From NCBI GenBank assembly GCA_000775715.1, contig JRWQ01000007.1, positions 186,001 through 250,000 on the forward strand: a stretch of DNA of 64,000 nt, given 5' to 3'. Position numbers and translations under genes: made by a program. Of the stretch, positions 9,145 to 17,836 are shown one piece after another; within the stretch, counting starts at the first letter, position 1, and each line of letters opens with the position of its first letter. The DNA is from Vibrio tubiashii (GTDB lineage Bacteria > Pseudomonadota > Gammaproteobacteria > Enterobacterales > Vibrionaceae). Under the pieces are notes generated by a model. That model searched no databases. It was given only the letters and a program-made list of their open reading frames with translations, and was not told the origin of the DNA.

Positions 9145-10695
9145 CTAAGCTTGAGTATACCTTGTTTGCTGCAATGTTTGGTCGGCTAGCGTGTTGCTAT
9201 GAGCGAATCGATTTTTGCCTGAATTTTTCGCATGATACAGTGCAACGTCTGCCTTTTTAAACAAGGTTTGTTGGTTGATGGCCTGTGAACACATGGTCGC
9301 GATGCCGATACTCAAGGAGATATTGTGAGGTGATATCTCCTTGAGTCTACGATATTGCTTTAGTAGTCGATCTGCGTAGCTTTCTGCGTCTTTGGTACTT
9401 AGGTTGGGGCATACTAAAATAAACTCATCCCCTCCCCATCGACTGATATGGTCATAGGAGCGGGTGCTCTGTCGAAGGAAGTTCGCGGTTTGTCGCAAAA
9501 TATTGTCCCCCATGTCGTGCCCTAGGCTGTCATTTACGCCTTTAAAGTTGTCAATGTCGACCAAGAGTAATGAGAGGGGCTGTTCATTTCTGTTGCAACG
9601 GTCTAGCTCTTTTTGTAACAACTCATCAAGCATCCACCGATTTAGCAATTGGGTGAGGCTGTCTTTTTCTGCTTTCAGCTTAAGTTCATTGTGATGAGTC
9701 ATATCACGCAGGATACAAACGCTACGATTGTCATCACCAACGCGTTGAGAGGCGATAGCGACCTCCAGTTCAACTTGCCGTTGGGACTGAGTCAGTGCTT
9801 TAACTCGGCGTGGCTTGCATTCGGCGTAGAGTTTGTCACCTTTGAATACATGTTCGCGGTAGTGGGAACATAAATCCCGATACTTCGGGGAAACGAGTCT
9901 TTCTAAGGGGAGTTTTTTTAACTCGCTTTCACTGTATTCTAACAATGCGCATGCCTTTTTATTGGCTTGGAGAATCTCCCCTTGCTCTGAAAGGTAGAGA
10001 ATGCCATCGGGCGACATGTCCAGAATCGTCGCGAGCTGACAACTCAATTTATGGACTTTTCTTAATACACTGACGACGAAAAAGCCGACGATAATAATGA
10101 TCGGGACAATAAACAAATTGAGAAGGAGAGTATGTTGACTCAGGTTCTTCAGTTCAATCGTGATTTGGTTATGGATGTTTTCAAATTTGGGTAACAAGGA
10201 GTCTTGGATGGCATGAAGTGCCTGATTTGCTGGCTCATCGTCTACTCTTACGATGCGGTCTAAGGCTTCGACACTCATCTCAGCAGGTTGGGACTTGGCT
10301 ATCAAGAGATTATCTCGATACTCATCTAAGGTACGTTTGATTATTTCTAACTTGGCAATCAGTTCGCTGTTGTCAGTTAGGGTTTCAAATTCGGTGACTT
10401 TTCTGACAGCATCATCGTAGCGTGCAAGCGCCTGTTGGTAGTATCGCTCATCGCGTCGAATAATATAGTTCTTAAAATGGTGAATAAAACCGACGTAACC
10501 AATTGCCCGTTCGATATCAGTTAGCTTTTGTGTCATCTCGACACTAATCGGAGCCTGTTCTAATGCTATCGACTCTAAGCGGCTAATTGCATTGGTTTGA
10601 ACCACGAGGTATGCGATAAACAGCACGTTCAGAAAAACTGACGCGCATACAACCCAAGGCAATGGCCTGTTGACGTTGTTTCCTTGCTTGCTCAA
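9145..10695 (-). CDS. Membrane-bound PAS-GGDEF diguanylate cyclase
   Basis: This protein should make cyclic di-GMP from two GTP. An N-terminal membrane segment (about 13-33) precedes a periplasmic helical domain of about 160 residues and a second membrane segment (LLLNLFIVPIIIIVGFFVV). A PAS domain (about 215-335, LATILDMSPDGILYLSE) and a GGDEF domain follow. The active-site GGDEF is at 421-425. The inhibitory site RSYD lies five residues before it, so product inhibition is likely intact. The start is read as TTG at 10695, because no ATG lies before the first membrane segment. No EAL domain is present. Confidence 0.88.
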   Translation of the reverse strand: MSKQGNNVNRPLPWVVCASVFLNVLFIAYLVVQTNAISRLESIALEQAPISVEMTQKLTDIERAIGYVGFIHHFKNYIIRRDERYYQQALARYDDAVRKVTEFETLTDNSELIAKLEIIKRTLDEYRDNLLIAKSQPAEMSVEALDRIVRVDDEPANQALHAIQDSLLPKFENIHNQITIELKNLSQHTLLLNLFIVPIIIIVGFFVVSVLRKVHKLSCQLATILDMSPDGILYLSEQGEILQANKKACALLEYSESELKKLPLERLVSPKYRDLCSHYREHVFKGDKLYAECKPRRVKALTQSQRQVELEVAIASQRVGDDNRSVCILRDMTHHNELKLKAEKDSLTQLLNRWMLDELLQKELDRCNRNEQPLSLLLVDIDNFKGVNDSLGHDMGDNILRQTANFLRQSTRSYDHISRWGGDEFILVCPNLSTKDAESYADRLLKQYRRLKEISPHNISLSIGIATMCSQAINQQTLFKKADVALYHAKNSGKNRFAHSNTLADQTLQQTRYTQA

Positions 10696-10820
10696 AACAG
10701 TTTCTCATGTCAGTAAGATCACTGTAAGTGTAGAATTATTATAAGAACCTTGTTGCTTATTTTTCCTTTCTGTGTGATTTGAATAGAGTTTTAGATGACA
10801 GAGGGTGTTAATTGGCCATA

Positions 10821-10850
10821 AAAAAACCGAGCGATGTGGCTCGGTTTTTT
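10821..10850. terminator. Terminator downstream of malK
   Basis: A perfect 12-base arm AAAAAACCGAGC pairs with GCTCGGTTTTTT around GATGTG. A runs on one side and T runs on the other, so it works in both directions. It lies 15 bases after the malK stop. Confidence 0.9.
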
Positions 10851-10864
10851 AGCGGAAGCTTGTA

Positions 10865-11986
10865 TTACGCGGGTGAATCCAAGCCTGCTTCTTTGTATAG
10901 ACGACGACACGCCTTACCATCGCTGTGGAATAGGTGACAACGGTGCGCTGGGATACCGACTGCTAGCTTGTCACCAGGCTCAACATCTAGAGTGTCTGGT
11001 TGGCGGTAGATCATATCAGCGTCTGCTGCGTCGATGTGTAGGTAAGCTTGAGTTTCGTTACCGAGTTTCTCAACGATGTTTACTTCGCCTTCGATAGTCG
11101 CATCGCCTTCATTAGCGGGTAGCAAGTGTTCAGGACGAACACCTAGAGACATACGCTCACCGCGAGTTACCGTTGTACCATCAACTGGGATCCAGAATGT
11201 TGTGCCGTTCGCGAGTTGCACCATCACGCGATCTTTTTCGACATCTTCAATGAAAACGCTCATGAAGTTCATCTTCGGTGAACCGATGAAGCCAGCGACA
11301 AAGCGGTTTTCTGGGTAGTGGTATAGCTCGAGTGGGCGGCCAACTTGTGATACGAAACCAGCGTCGAGAACAACAATTTTGTCCGCCATTGTCATTGCTT
11401 CAACTTGGTCATGAGTTACGTAAATCATAGTACAGCCGAGTTTGCGCTGTAGCTTAGTGATTTCTGAGCGCATTTGTACACGAAGGGCTGCATCAAGGTT
11501 TGATAAAGGCTCGTCGAGTAGGAATACATTCGGTTGAGACACCAGAGTACGACCGATAGCCACACGTTGGCGTTGACCGCCTGATAGTGCCTTAGGTTGA
11601 CGCTCTAGAAGGTGGCTTAGCTGCAGTATTTCAGAAGCGTGTTCAACACGTTTGTCGATTTCTGCTTTGTCGGCTTTCGCCAGCTTAAGGCCAAAAGACA
11701 TGTTGTCGTAAAGATTTAGGTGCGGGTACAGAGCGTAAGACTGGAATACCATACCAACTCCCCGTTTTGATGGTTCCACGTCATTCATACGTTTTTCACC
11801 AATGTAGAGATCGCCAGAAGTAATGTCTTCTAAACCTGCAATACAACGTAATAATGTTGACTTACCACAGCCTGATGGACCAACGAAGACAACAAACTCG
11901 CCTTCTTGGATATTCAAATCAACATTTTTTGAAATTAGTACGTCGCCATAAGCTTTACATACATTTTTTAACGTGACACTCGCCAT
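10865..11986 (-). CDS. malK: Maltose/maltodextrin ABC transporter ATPase MalK
   Basis: This cytoplasmic ATPase powers MalEFGK2 uptake of maltose and maltodextrins. Visible are Walker [10 protein letters not shown], the Q-loop [10 protein letters not shown], the signature [13 protein letters not shown], Walker [12 protein letters not shown] and switch histidine VTHDQ. The C-terminal regulatory OB domain (about 236-373) contains GVRPEHL, typical of sugar-import MalK. Length 373 compares with 371 in E. coli. It is transcribed away from malEFG across a 666-base control region with MalT and CRP sites. No lamB follows it here; the operon ends at a strong terminator. Confidence 0.95.
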   Translation of the reverse strand: MASVTLKNVCKAYGDVLISKNVDLNIQEGEFVVFVGPSGCGKSTLLRCIAGLEDITSGDLYIGEKRMNDVEPSKRGVGMVFQSYALYPHLNLYDNMSFGLKLAKADKAEIDKRVEHASEILQLSHLLERQPKALSGGQRQRVAIGRTLVSQPNVFLLDEPLSNLDAALRVQMRSEITKLQRKLGCTMIYVTHDQVEAMTMADKIVVLDAGFVSQVGRPLELYHYPENRFVAGFIGSPKMNFMSVFIEDVEKDRVMVQLANGTTFWIPVDGTTVTRGERMSLGVRPEHLLPANEGDATIEGEVNIVEKLGNETQAYLHIDAADADMIYRQPDTLDVEPGDKLAVGIPAHRCHLFHSDGKACRRLYKEAGLDSPA

Positions 11987-12112
11987 CTAGCTCGTCCTCG
12001 ATCAATTTTTTTATGTTTTTATTGTCCATCATTATATGGAGTATGTAGCAGACAATAATAGTAGGAATTTGGTAATGAAATGGATTTATCTTTCAAAAGA
12101 GTAAGAAAATAA

Positions 12113-12138
12113 GGGTGATGGAGTCTCTCACATCACCC
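12113..12138 (-). promoter_or_regulatory. Hairpin in the malK leader
   Basis: GGGTGATG and CATCACCC form an 8-base-pair stem. On the minus strand it is followed by TTATTTTC, which resembles a weak terminator about 130 bases before the malK start. It may attenuate or stabilise the leader. Confidence 0.45.
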
Positions 12139-12217
12139 ATCAAGCCAAATTCAGGTTTGCTTTTCCCCCGTGTGAAACAAGTTCCTCCCCCGAAATAATC
12201 AGATGACTGAATACCTA

Positions 12218-12233
12218 CGTGACTTGTTTCACT
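12218..12233. promoter_or_regulatory. CRP-binding site in the mal control region
   Basis: CGTGA-N6-TCACT matches 8 of 10 positions of TGTGA-N6-TCACA, with both GTGA and TCAC cores intact. It lies between the MalT boxes, as in E. coli. Confidence 0.7.
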
Positions 12234-12449
12234 CAATCGCAAACCCTAGCGGCATTGTAACCAGTCACCTAAATCGTGTTACTGGAAAGGGTTCTTACCA
12301 TCCACTCTTGGATGACTGTAGTTTGCGTATTTCGTCTGTCATCGACATCCTCCCAAGTTAACTTTTTGTAGGGGGAGTAGCAGGGGAGGAGCAAAATAGA
12401 GGTGTAGAACGCATTGCGGGATCGAGTTCAAATATTTTTATTTATGCGG

Positions 12450-12465
12450 GTTGAAATTGATCACA
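12450..12465. promoter_or_regulatory. Possible second CRP site, malE side
   Basis: GTTGA-N6-TCACA has a perfect right half and a weak left half. It lies about 190 bases before malE. Confidence 0.5.
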
Positions 12466-12652
12466 TTAACGATGTCAATTGAGATCTCGGTCACTAACTA
12501 GTGGCGATGGCGATCACGAAAATAGTCCATAATAGCTAGGGCGTAGGGAGTAGGAGGATGAGACATTAACCACTTTCGCTGAGAATAATTGCTGAAATAC
12601 GGTTAAACCTCTGGGTTGAGCCCTACAACACAAATATAAAAAGGATATGAAC

Positions 12653-13834
12653 ATGAAAAATGCCCTAAGCACAGTAGCACTAAGTACTCTTGTTGCTCTT
12701 GGCTCTTTTGGTGCTAATGCTGCTATCGAAGAAGGTCAATTAACAATCTGGATCAACGGGGATAAAGGCTACAACGGACTAGCGGAAGTTGGTAAGAAGT
12801 TTGAAGAAGATACTGGTATCAAAGTAACAGTAGCTCACCCAGATGGTCTTCAAGATCGCTTCCCTCAAGTAGCGGCTACTGGTGATGGTCCTGATATTGT
12901 GTTCTGGGCTCACGACCGTTTCGGTGGTTACGCAGAAGCTGGTCTTCTTACAGAGATTAAACCTTCAGCAGAAATCAAAGCAGGCATCGTTGATTTCGCA
13001 TGGGATGCAGTTCAGTACGATGGCAAGCTAATCGGTTACCCAATTGCTGTAGAAGCGCTTTCTCTAATCTACAACAAAGATCTAGTACCAACTCCGCCTA
13101 AGAGCTGGGAAGAAGTTGCAGAAATCGACGCTAAGCTTAAGAAAGAAGGCAAATCTGCAATCATGTGGAACCTAAAAGAACCATACTTCACTTGGCCGCT
13201 AATGGCCGCTGACGGTGGTTACGCGTTCAAATACGGTGCAAACGGCTACGACGTTAAAGACGCAGGTATCGCAAAAGACGGCGTTAAAGACGCAATGAAC
13301 TTTGTTAAAGGTCTAGTTGACAAAGGCGTTATCTCTTCAGACATGGATTACTCAGTATCTGAGTCTGCATTCAACCAAGGCGAAACGGCAATGACTATCA
13401 ACGGTCCTTGGGCATGGGGTAACGTTGAGAAGTCTGGCATCAACTACGGTGTTGCGACGCTTCCTAAGTTTAACGGTCAAACAAGCAAACCTTTCGTTGG
13501 TGTACTAACAGCGGGTATCAGCACTGCATCTCCAAACAAAGATCTAGCTGTTGAGTTCCTAGAGAACTACCTACTAACTAATGATGGCCTACGTAAAGTT
13601 AACGACGACAAGCCACTAGGCGCGGTTGCTCTTAACTCTTTCCAACGTGAGCTAGATGCAGATAAGCGCATCGCTGCAACAATGGATAACGCGATGAATG
13701 GTGAAATCATGCCAAACATTCCTCAGATGAACGCATTCTGGGGCAGCGCGAAAAACGCAATCATCAACATTGTTGATGGTCGCCAAACTGTAGATGCAGC
13801 ACTTGCAGATGCAGAAACACAAATGACTAAGTAA
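12653..13834 (+). CDS. malE: Maltose/maltodextrin-binding periplasmic protein MalE
   Basis: This is the periplasmic receptor that delivers maltose and maltodextrins to MalFGK2. A 24-residue signal peptide ends GSFGANA before [20 protein letters not shown], the classic MalE mature start. Other family marks are [27 protein letters not shown] and [12 protein letters not shown] chose the ATG at 12653 because AAGGA lies 7 bases before it, while the ATG at 12647 would leave only one base. It is the first gene of malEFG. A hairpin after its stop may protect its message relative to malFG. Confidence 0.96.
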   Translation: MKNALSTVALSTLVALGSFGANAAIEEGQLTIWINGDKGYNGLAEVGKKFEEDTGIKVTVAHPDGLQDRFPQVAATGDGPDIVFWAHDRFGGYAEAGLLTEIKPSAEIKAGIVDFAWDAVQYDGKLIGYPIAVEALSLIYNKDLVPTPPKSWEEVAEIDAKLKKEGKSAIMWNLKEPYFTWPLMAADGGYAFKYGANGYDVKDAGIAKDGVKDAMNFVKGLVDKGVISSDMDYSVSESAFNQGETAMTINGPWAWGNVEKSGINYGVATLPKFNGQTSKPFVGVLTAGISTASPNKDLAVEFLENYLLTNDGLRKVNDDKPLGAVALNSFQRELDADKRIAATMDNAMNGEIMPNIPQMNAFWGSAKNAIINIVDGRQTVDAALADAETQMTK

Positions 13835-13850
13835 TTAAGTTCTACCTTTT

Positions 13851-13878
13851 AAGGAGGGGGTAACCCCTCCTTCTTTTC
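13851..13878 (+). terminator. malE-malF intercistronic hairpin
   Basis: AAGGAGGGG pairs with CCCCTCCTT around GTAA and is followed by CTTTTC. It is GC-rich with a short T run, so it may be a partial terminator or an mRNA-stability hairpin. Either would raise malE over malFG, as known for binding-protein operons. Confidence 0.7.
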
Positions 13879-13909
13879 AAGTTTAATTTATCGCTAGCAG
13901 GTTCTATTT

Positions 13910-15484
13910 ATGCAGTCAGTTCAAGGTACAGGCGCCATGCCATCCCCGTCAACGAGCTTGCCCTCAAGTAAAAGTGTGTTCATTAAGTGGGCGTTGCTAG
14001 GCAGCGTCGGTATCGTAAATGGATATGCAACGATCTTAATGTATTCCCGTGGTGAGATGGCGTTTGCTCTTCTTACTCTGATATTAACTTCTTTGGCACT
14101 CTACATTTTTGGTAGTAAGAAGACCTACGCTCATCGTTATATCTATCCAGGTATTGCCGGAATGATCTTATTCATTCTTTTTCCTTTGGCGTACACTATT
14201 GGTCTTGCCTTCACAAACTACAGTGCTAAAAACCAGCTTTCGTTAGAGCGTGCTCAATCGGTGTTACTAGACCGTACTTACCAAAGTGGTGACAGCTACC
14301 CGTTTACGTTATACAGCACTGAAGACGGCTACAAGATTGCGATCAAGAAAGATGATGCGCTATACGTTACGGAAGGTTTCCAATTAGCTGCAAATGCACC
14401 AACTGACTTAGACCTAGCTGTTGTTGATGCTGTTGAAGGCGAAAAAGAAGCGATTAAAACTATTGTACAAAATCGTGCGGCTATCAGTGCTATCGATCTC
14501 CATTTCCCAGCAGGTGAAGATGTACGCATGAGTGGCTTGCGCAAATTTGCAGCCGTCGTACAGAACTACACTTTGCAAGATGACGGGGAAACACTCTACG
14601 ACAACCGCAATAGTGTTTACCTCAAGCCTAATTTTGATAAAGGTTTTTATCAGCCAATTGACGAAAACGGTGAGTTTGTAGGCAATACAGTATCGCCAGG
14701 TTTTATCATTCAAATTGGAGCAGATAACTTTGAGCGAGTTTGGAAAGATGAAGGTATTAAACAGCCGTTTATTAGTATCTTTGTCTGGACGATCGTATTC
14801 TCGGCTGCCAGTGTCGCTCTCACCGTTCTTATTGGTTTGGTCCTAGCGAGCGTGGTTCAATGGGAAGCGCTAAGAGGCCGCGCAGTTTATCGTGTGCTGC
14901 TGATTCTTCCTTACGCTGTACCTGCGTTTATCTCAATTCTAATCTTTAAAGGTTTGTTCAACCAAAGCTTTGGTGAAGTGAACATGCTTCTGGAAGGACT
15001 ATTTGGTATCAAGCCATCTTGGTTCTCTGACCCGTTCTTGGCTAAGTTGATGATCATCATCGTTAACGTATGGCTAGGTTTCCCGTACATGATGATTCTA
15101 TGTATGGGTCTATTAAAAGCGATTCCTGATGACCTTTACGAAGCGTCTGCAATCGATGGCTCTAACTTTGTGTCTAACTTCACTCGGATTACTTTGCCAT
15201 TGATGATTAAACCGCTAACACCACTGTTGATTGCAAGTTTTGCATTTAACTTCAACAACTTTGTATTGATTCAGCTATTGACTCAAGGTGGCCCGAACAT
15301 GATCGGTACTTCTGAACCTGCGGGTTACACTGACCTATTGGTTAACTACACCTACCGAATCGCATTCGAAGGTGCTGGTGGTCAGGACTTCGGTCTAGCA
15401 AGTGCAATCGCAACACTAATCTTCCTACTGGTAGGTGCACTAGCATTGCTTAACCTACGTGTCACTAAAGTAGCTCAGGACTAA
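13910..15484 (+). CDS. malF: Maltose ABC transporter permease MalF
   Basis: This is one of two inner-membrane channel subunits of the maltose importer. Hydrophobic segments at about 22-75 and 83-105 precede a large periplasmic P2 loop (about 110-275), the hallmark of MalF. The permease core follows with the EAA-type motif EASAIDGSNFVSNFTRITLPL, which docks on MalK. Length 524 compares with 514 in E. coli. The ribosome site before the ATG at 13910 is weak; translation may rely on its neighbours. The gene lies 13 bases before malG. Confidence 0.95.
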   Translation: MQSVQGTGAMPSPSTSLPSSKSVFIKWALLGSVGIVNGYATILMYSRGEMAFALLTLILTSLALYIFGSKKTYAHRYIYPGIAGMILFILFPLAYTIGLAFTNYSAKNQLSLERAQSVLLDRTYQSGDSYPFTLYSTEDGYKIAIKKDDALYVTEGFQLAANAPTDLDLAVVDAVEGEKEAIKTIVQNRAAISAIDLHFPAGEDVRMSGLRKFAAVVQNYTLQDDGETLYDNRNSVYLKPNFDKGFYQPIDENGEFVGNTVSPGFIIQIGADNFERVWKDEGIKQPFISIFVWTIVFSAASVALTVLIGLVLASVVQWEALRGRAVYRVLLILPYAVPAFISILIFKGLFNQSFGEVNMLLEGLFGIKPSWFSDPFLAKLMIIIVNVWLGFPYMMILCMGLLKAIPDDLYEASAIDGSNFVSNFTRITLPLMIKPLTPLLIASFAFNFNNFVLIQLLTQGGPNMIGTSEPAGYTDLLVNYTYRIAFEGAGGQDFGLASAIATLIFLLVGALALLNLRVTKVAQD

Positions 15485-15496
15485 AGGAGACTCATC

Positions 15497-16387
15497 ATGG
15501 CAATGGTACAAGGTAAGTCATTAAAATACCGCGTATGGGCTACTCATATTGCAATGTGGGCATTCCTATCGCTAATCATCTTCCCACTGTTGATGATCAT
15601 CGCTATCTCGTTTCGTGAAGGTAACTTTGCAACAGGTAGTATTATCCCGGAAAATCCATCGTTGGAGCACTGGAAGTTAGCATTAGGCTTCTCTGTGACT
15701 AAAGCGGATGGTTCAGTTGTTCCACCTCCGTTCCCTGTTCTACTGTGGTTGTGGAACTCGATTAAAGTGGCAGGCATCTCGTCAATTCTGATTGTGTGTC
15801 TATCAACAACTTCTGCTTACGCATTTGCGCGTATGAAGTTCAAAGGTAAGAACACTATCCTGAAAGCGATGATGATCTTTCAGATGTTCCCTGCTGTACT
15901 AGCATTGGTTGCACTTTACGCATTGTTCGACAAGCTAGGTCAATACATTCCGTTCCTAGGTTTGAATACGCACGGCGGCTTGATCTTCGCTTACTTAGGC
16001 GGTATCGCACTCCACGTTTGGACTATCAAAGGTTACTTTGAGACTATCGATAACTCGCTAGAAGAAGCTGCAGCACTGGATGGTGCTACACCTTGGCAGG
16101 CATTTAGACTGGTTCTACTGCCACTTTCAGTGCCAATCCTAGCGGTTGTATTCATTTTGTCATTTATTATGGTGGTGGGTGAAGTTCCTGTAGCATCTTT
16201 ACTACTTTCTGATGTAGACTCTTATACATTAGCAGTTGGAATGCAACAATATCTGTACCCACAAAACTACCTATGGGGTGATTTTGCGGCAGCAGCAGTA
16301 CTATCAGCATTACCAATTACGGTCGTATTCTTGCTTGCGCAGCGTTGGTTAGTCGGAGGATTGACTGCCGGCGGTGTGAAAGGCTAA
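15497..16387 (+). CDS. malG: Maltose ABC transporter permease MalG
   Basis: This is the second inner-membrane channel subunit of the maltose importer. Six hydrophobic segments are visible. The EAA motif [22 protein letters not shown] is the MalK contact. Length 296 equals the E. coli protein. AAGGAG lies just before the start. The 3' end of the coding sequence appears to contain a promoter for a MicX-like sRNA (boxes at 16361 and 16385), so the last codons do two jobs. Confidence 0.95.
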   Translation: MAMVQGKSLKYRVWATHIAMWAFLSLIIFPLLMIIAISFREGNFATGSIIPENPSLEHWKLALGFSVTKADGSVVPPPFPVLLWLWNSIKVAGISSILIVCLSTTSAYAFARMKFKGKNTILKAMMIFQMFPAVLALVALYALFDKLGQYIPFLGLNTHGGLIFAYLGGIALHVWTIKGYFETIDNSLEEAAALDGATPWQAFRLVLLPLSVPILAVVFILSFIMVVGEVPVASLLLSDVDSYTLAVGMQQYLYPQNYLWGDFAAAAVLSALPITVVFLLAQRWLVGGLTAGGVKG

Positions 16388-16390
16388 TAA
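16361..16390 (+). promoter_or_regulatory. Promoter inside the end of malG
   Basis: TTGACT at 16361-16366 and TAATAA at 16385-16390 are separated by 18 bases, close to the sigma-70 consensus. Initiation would fall near 16397, just after the malG stop. Confidence 0.6.
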
Positions 16391-16399
16391 GAATGATAA

Positions 16400-16428
16400 G
16401 GGCGACCGCGAGGTCGCCCATTTTGTTT
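16400..16428 (+). terminator. Hairpin after malG (terminator or 5' end of the sRNA)
   Basis: GGGCGACC pairs with GGTCGCCC around GCGA and is followed by ATTTTGTTT. It can end the malEFG transcript and also forms the first stem of the MicX-like RNA. Confidence 0.75.
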
Positions 16429-16549
16429 CTCTGCTTAACAATTTTGGTTTGGCCGCCGATCAGTTAAGACGAGAGCGAACTGGCGTTACGCATAGCTGGC
16501 TGTTAGCTAGATTCCTTACTATTTTACTACTAACAGTTTTTGTAACCAT

Positions 16550-16577
16550 AACCCGGCATTGTCCCGGGTTTTTTTAT
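16550..16577 (+). terminator. Terminator of the MicX-like RNA
   Basis: AACCCGG pairs with CCGGGTT and is followed by a seven-T run. No gene lies between this and the previous hairpin. Confidence 0.85.
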
Positions 16578-16590
16578 GCCCGTATTACAT

Positions 16591-16642
16591 TGATACCAAC
16601 CTAAATAAGTATCTGATCATCTACTTATCCAGATTGGTATTA
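16591..16642. repeat. 52-base imperfect palindrome
   Basis: TGATACCAACCTAAATAAGT on the left mirrors ACTTATCCAGATTGGTATTA on the right about a TGATCA centre (16614-16619), with few mismatches. Such GATACCAA-type palindromes are, in my recollection, scattered between genes in vibrios. There is no T run, so it is not a terminator. The rest of 16643-16774 shows nothing recognisable. Confidence 0.65.
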
Positions 16643-16774
16643 GACAGGAGCAGTATAGTGCTGTGAGCATAGGAAGAAATCGTCGACAGTAGCAGGTGCG
16701 AGTAGGTCTTAAATTTAAGATGTAACGACAGGAGTTGTTGCACGACTTTGCGGTCAGCTACAAGATGTTCAGTT

Positions 16775-17035
16775 CTAAAACTCTTTGCTGGATGGGGCGT
16801 AACCTAAGTACTGGAGTAGTACATAGATACTTTCTTGGGAGAGCGCGACTTTTCTGAATAGGTCGGCAAAGGTGTCATCGCCACCAAAACAGGTGCGAAT
16901 GTAATGATTGATTTCATCGTTGCCATACCCTTCAACATACATGGTGCGGACCCACTGATATTCGACAGCTTTCAAATTCGATAGGGTAGTTTCACTCAAG
17001 GTGGTCTCGTTGAGCTCCAAACGATGATCCTTCAT
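16775..17035 (-). CDS. Small hypothetical protein
   Basis: This 86-residue acidic soluble protein has no signal or membrane segment and no motif I recognise. The N-terminus holds a short duplicated ETTLSETTLS. The body (VEYQWVRTMYVEGYGNDEI, TFADLFRKVALSQESIYVLLQYLGY) looks helical and folded, which favours a real gene. It has an ATG at 17035 but no clear ribosome site. It lies downstream of the thioesterase on the other side of a weak hairpin. Confidence 0.6.
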   Translation of the reverse strand: MKDHRLELNETTLSETTLSNLKAVEYQWVRTMYVEGYGNDEINHYIRTCFGGDDTFADLFRKVALSQESIYVLLQYLGYAPSSKEF

Positions 17036-17110
17036 TGTTACTAAGTTTAATGGTCGAGAGATTTAAGCAAATCAAGATGAAGGAAAAATGACAATGTAGT
17101 TTTAGTTTGG

Positions 17111-17142
17111 ATAAAAAGGAATGGAGGCGATTAACACCTCCA
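17111..17142 (-). terminator. Probable terminator of the thioesterase gene
   Basis: On the minus strand TGGAGG and CCTCCA pair around a 9-base loop, followed by TTCCTTTTTA. The stem is short, so it is moderate at best. Confidence 0.5.
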
Positions 17143-17150
17143 CAGAAATA

Positions 17151-17636
17151 CTATTTGAGGTATTTAACGTGGGCTTCCATCTCTTCGCCAATCTCTTTGC
17201 GCATGTTCATTAAACGAATGGCAGAATCGCGAAGTTCGATATCTTCTTGGGTCTCTGGTATCCACTCAGGCACAGAGGTGGGGGTACCATTCTCGTCAAC
17301 AGCGACCATAATCACAATGCAGTGGGTGGTTAAGCGGTTTTTGAGCTCTTTAGGGTCACTCGCTTGCACATCAATCGCTATGTGCATTGAACTTCGTCCC
17401 GTGTAGATCACCTTTGCACTTACTTCGACAAGGTTGCCAACATGAATGGGTGCTACAAAGCGAATACCGCCCGCATAGGCTGTTATACAGTACTTACCAC
17501 TCCATGCAGCGGCATTGGCATAAGCGGCTAAGTCGATCCATTTCATTACTGCGCCGCCATGAACCTTACCACCGAAGTTCACATCTCCCGGTTCGGCTAA
17601 GAAGCGTAAGGTAATATCGCGTTGACCATGGCTCAT
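17151..17636 (-). CDS. Hotdog-fold acyl-CoA thioesterase
   Basis: This enzyme should hydrolyse acyl-CoA to free acid and CoA in the cytoplasm. The hotdog core is visible: NFGGKVHGGAVMKWIDLAAY carries the helix and the acidic residue used by YciA/BACH-type thioesterases, followed by RFVAPIHVGNLVEVSAKV and a final charged helix (RDSAIRLMNMRKEIGEEM). Length 161 is slightly longer than E. coli YciA (132). AAGGATTGAG precedes the start. It is single. The exact acyl chain preference cannot be told. Confidence 0.85.
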   Translation of the reverse strand: MSHGQRDITLRFLAEPGDVNFGGKVHGGAVMKWIDLAAYANAAAWSGKYCITAYAGGIRFVAPIHVGNLVEVSAKVIYTGRSSMHIAIDVQASDPKELKNRLTTHCIVIMVAVDENGTPTSVPEWIPETQEDIELRDSAIRLMNMRKEIGEEMEAHVKYLK

Positions 17637-17773
17637 CTCTCAATCCTTAGTTGTTATTGTTTTTTGTTACACATTAAATAACAAACTGACTAATTACCTG
17701 CAACAACTATTAGAGTTTAGTTCTTTTTGGTCATTGAGAGCATTGCTCATATTTGAGGAAGTAAAAGTAGATA

Positions 17774-17803
17774 AAAAGCAAAAGCTGGCATTAAGCCAGC
17801 TTT
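17774..17803 (-). terminator. Terminator of the DUF4198 operon
   Basis: On the minus strand AAAGCTGGC and GCCAGCTTT pair around a 5-base loop, then TGCTTTTTATC. It lies 34 bases after the stop at 17837. Confidence 0.85.
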
Positions 17804-17836
17804 GATTTGAATCGGTATTGTCATTGAACCAAGCGA

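Larger units (their letters stand above)
11987..12652. promoter_or_regulatory. Divergent malK/malE control region with MalT boxes and CRP sites
   Basis: The region has no gene. MalT-like decamers (consensus GGGGAKGAGG) appear on both strands: minus-strand at 12182-12191 and 12346-12355 (TGGGAGGATG), and plus-strand at 12372-12381, 12383-12392 (GGGGAGGAGC, 9 of 10) and 12554-12563 (GAGGATGAGA). The known E. coli malK/malE region also has MalT boxes flanking CRP sites. The inference is co-activation of both promoters by MalT with maltotriose and by cAMP-CRP. Confidence 0.8.
16397..16577 (+). ncRNA. micX: MicX-like small RNA downstream of malG
   Basis: The segment has no open frame. It begins at a predicted start near 16397 and opens with a strong hairpin (GGGCGACC with GGTCGCCC, 16400-16419). 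It ends at a second independent terminator at 16550-16577 (AACCCGG...CCGGGTT plus seven T). Two terminators with no gene between suggest a separate transcript. Known from memory: V. cholerae MicX is an Hfq-dependent sRNA of just under 200 bases beside malG (VCA0943), processed by RNase E, and regulating an outer-membrane protein and a peptide-transporter gene. Position and length (about 180) fit. I could not compare the sequences, so identity rests on synteny. Confidence 0.6.
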
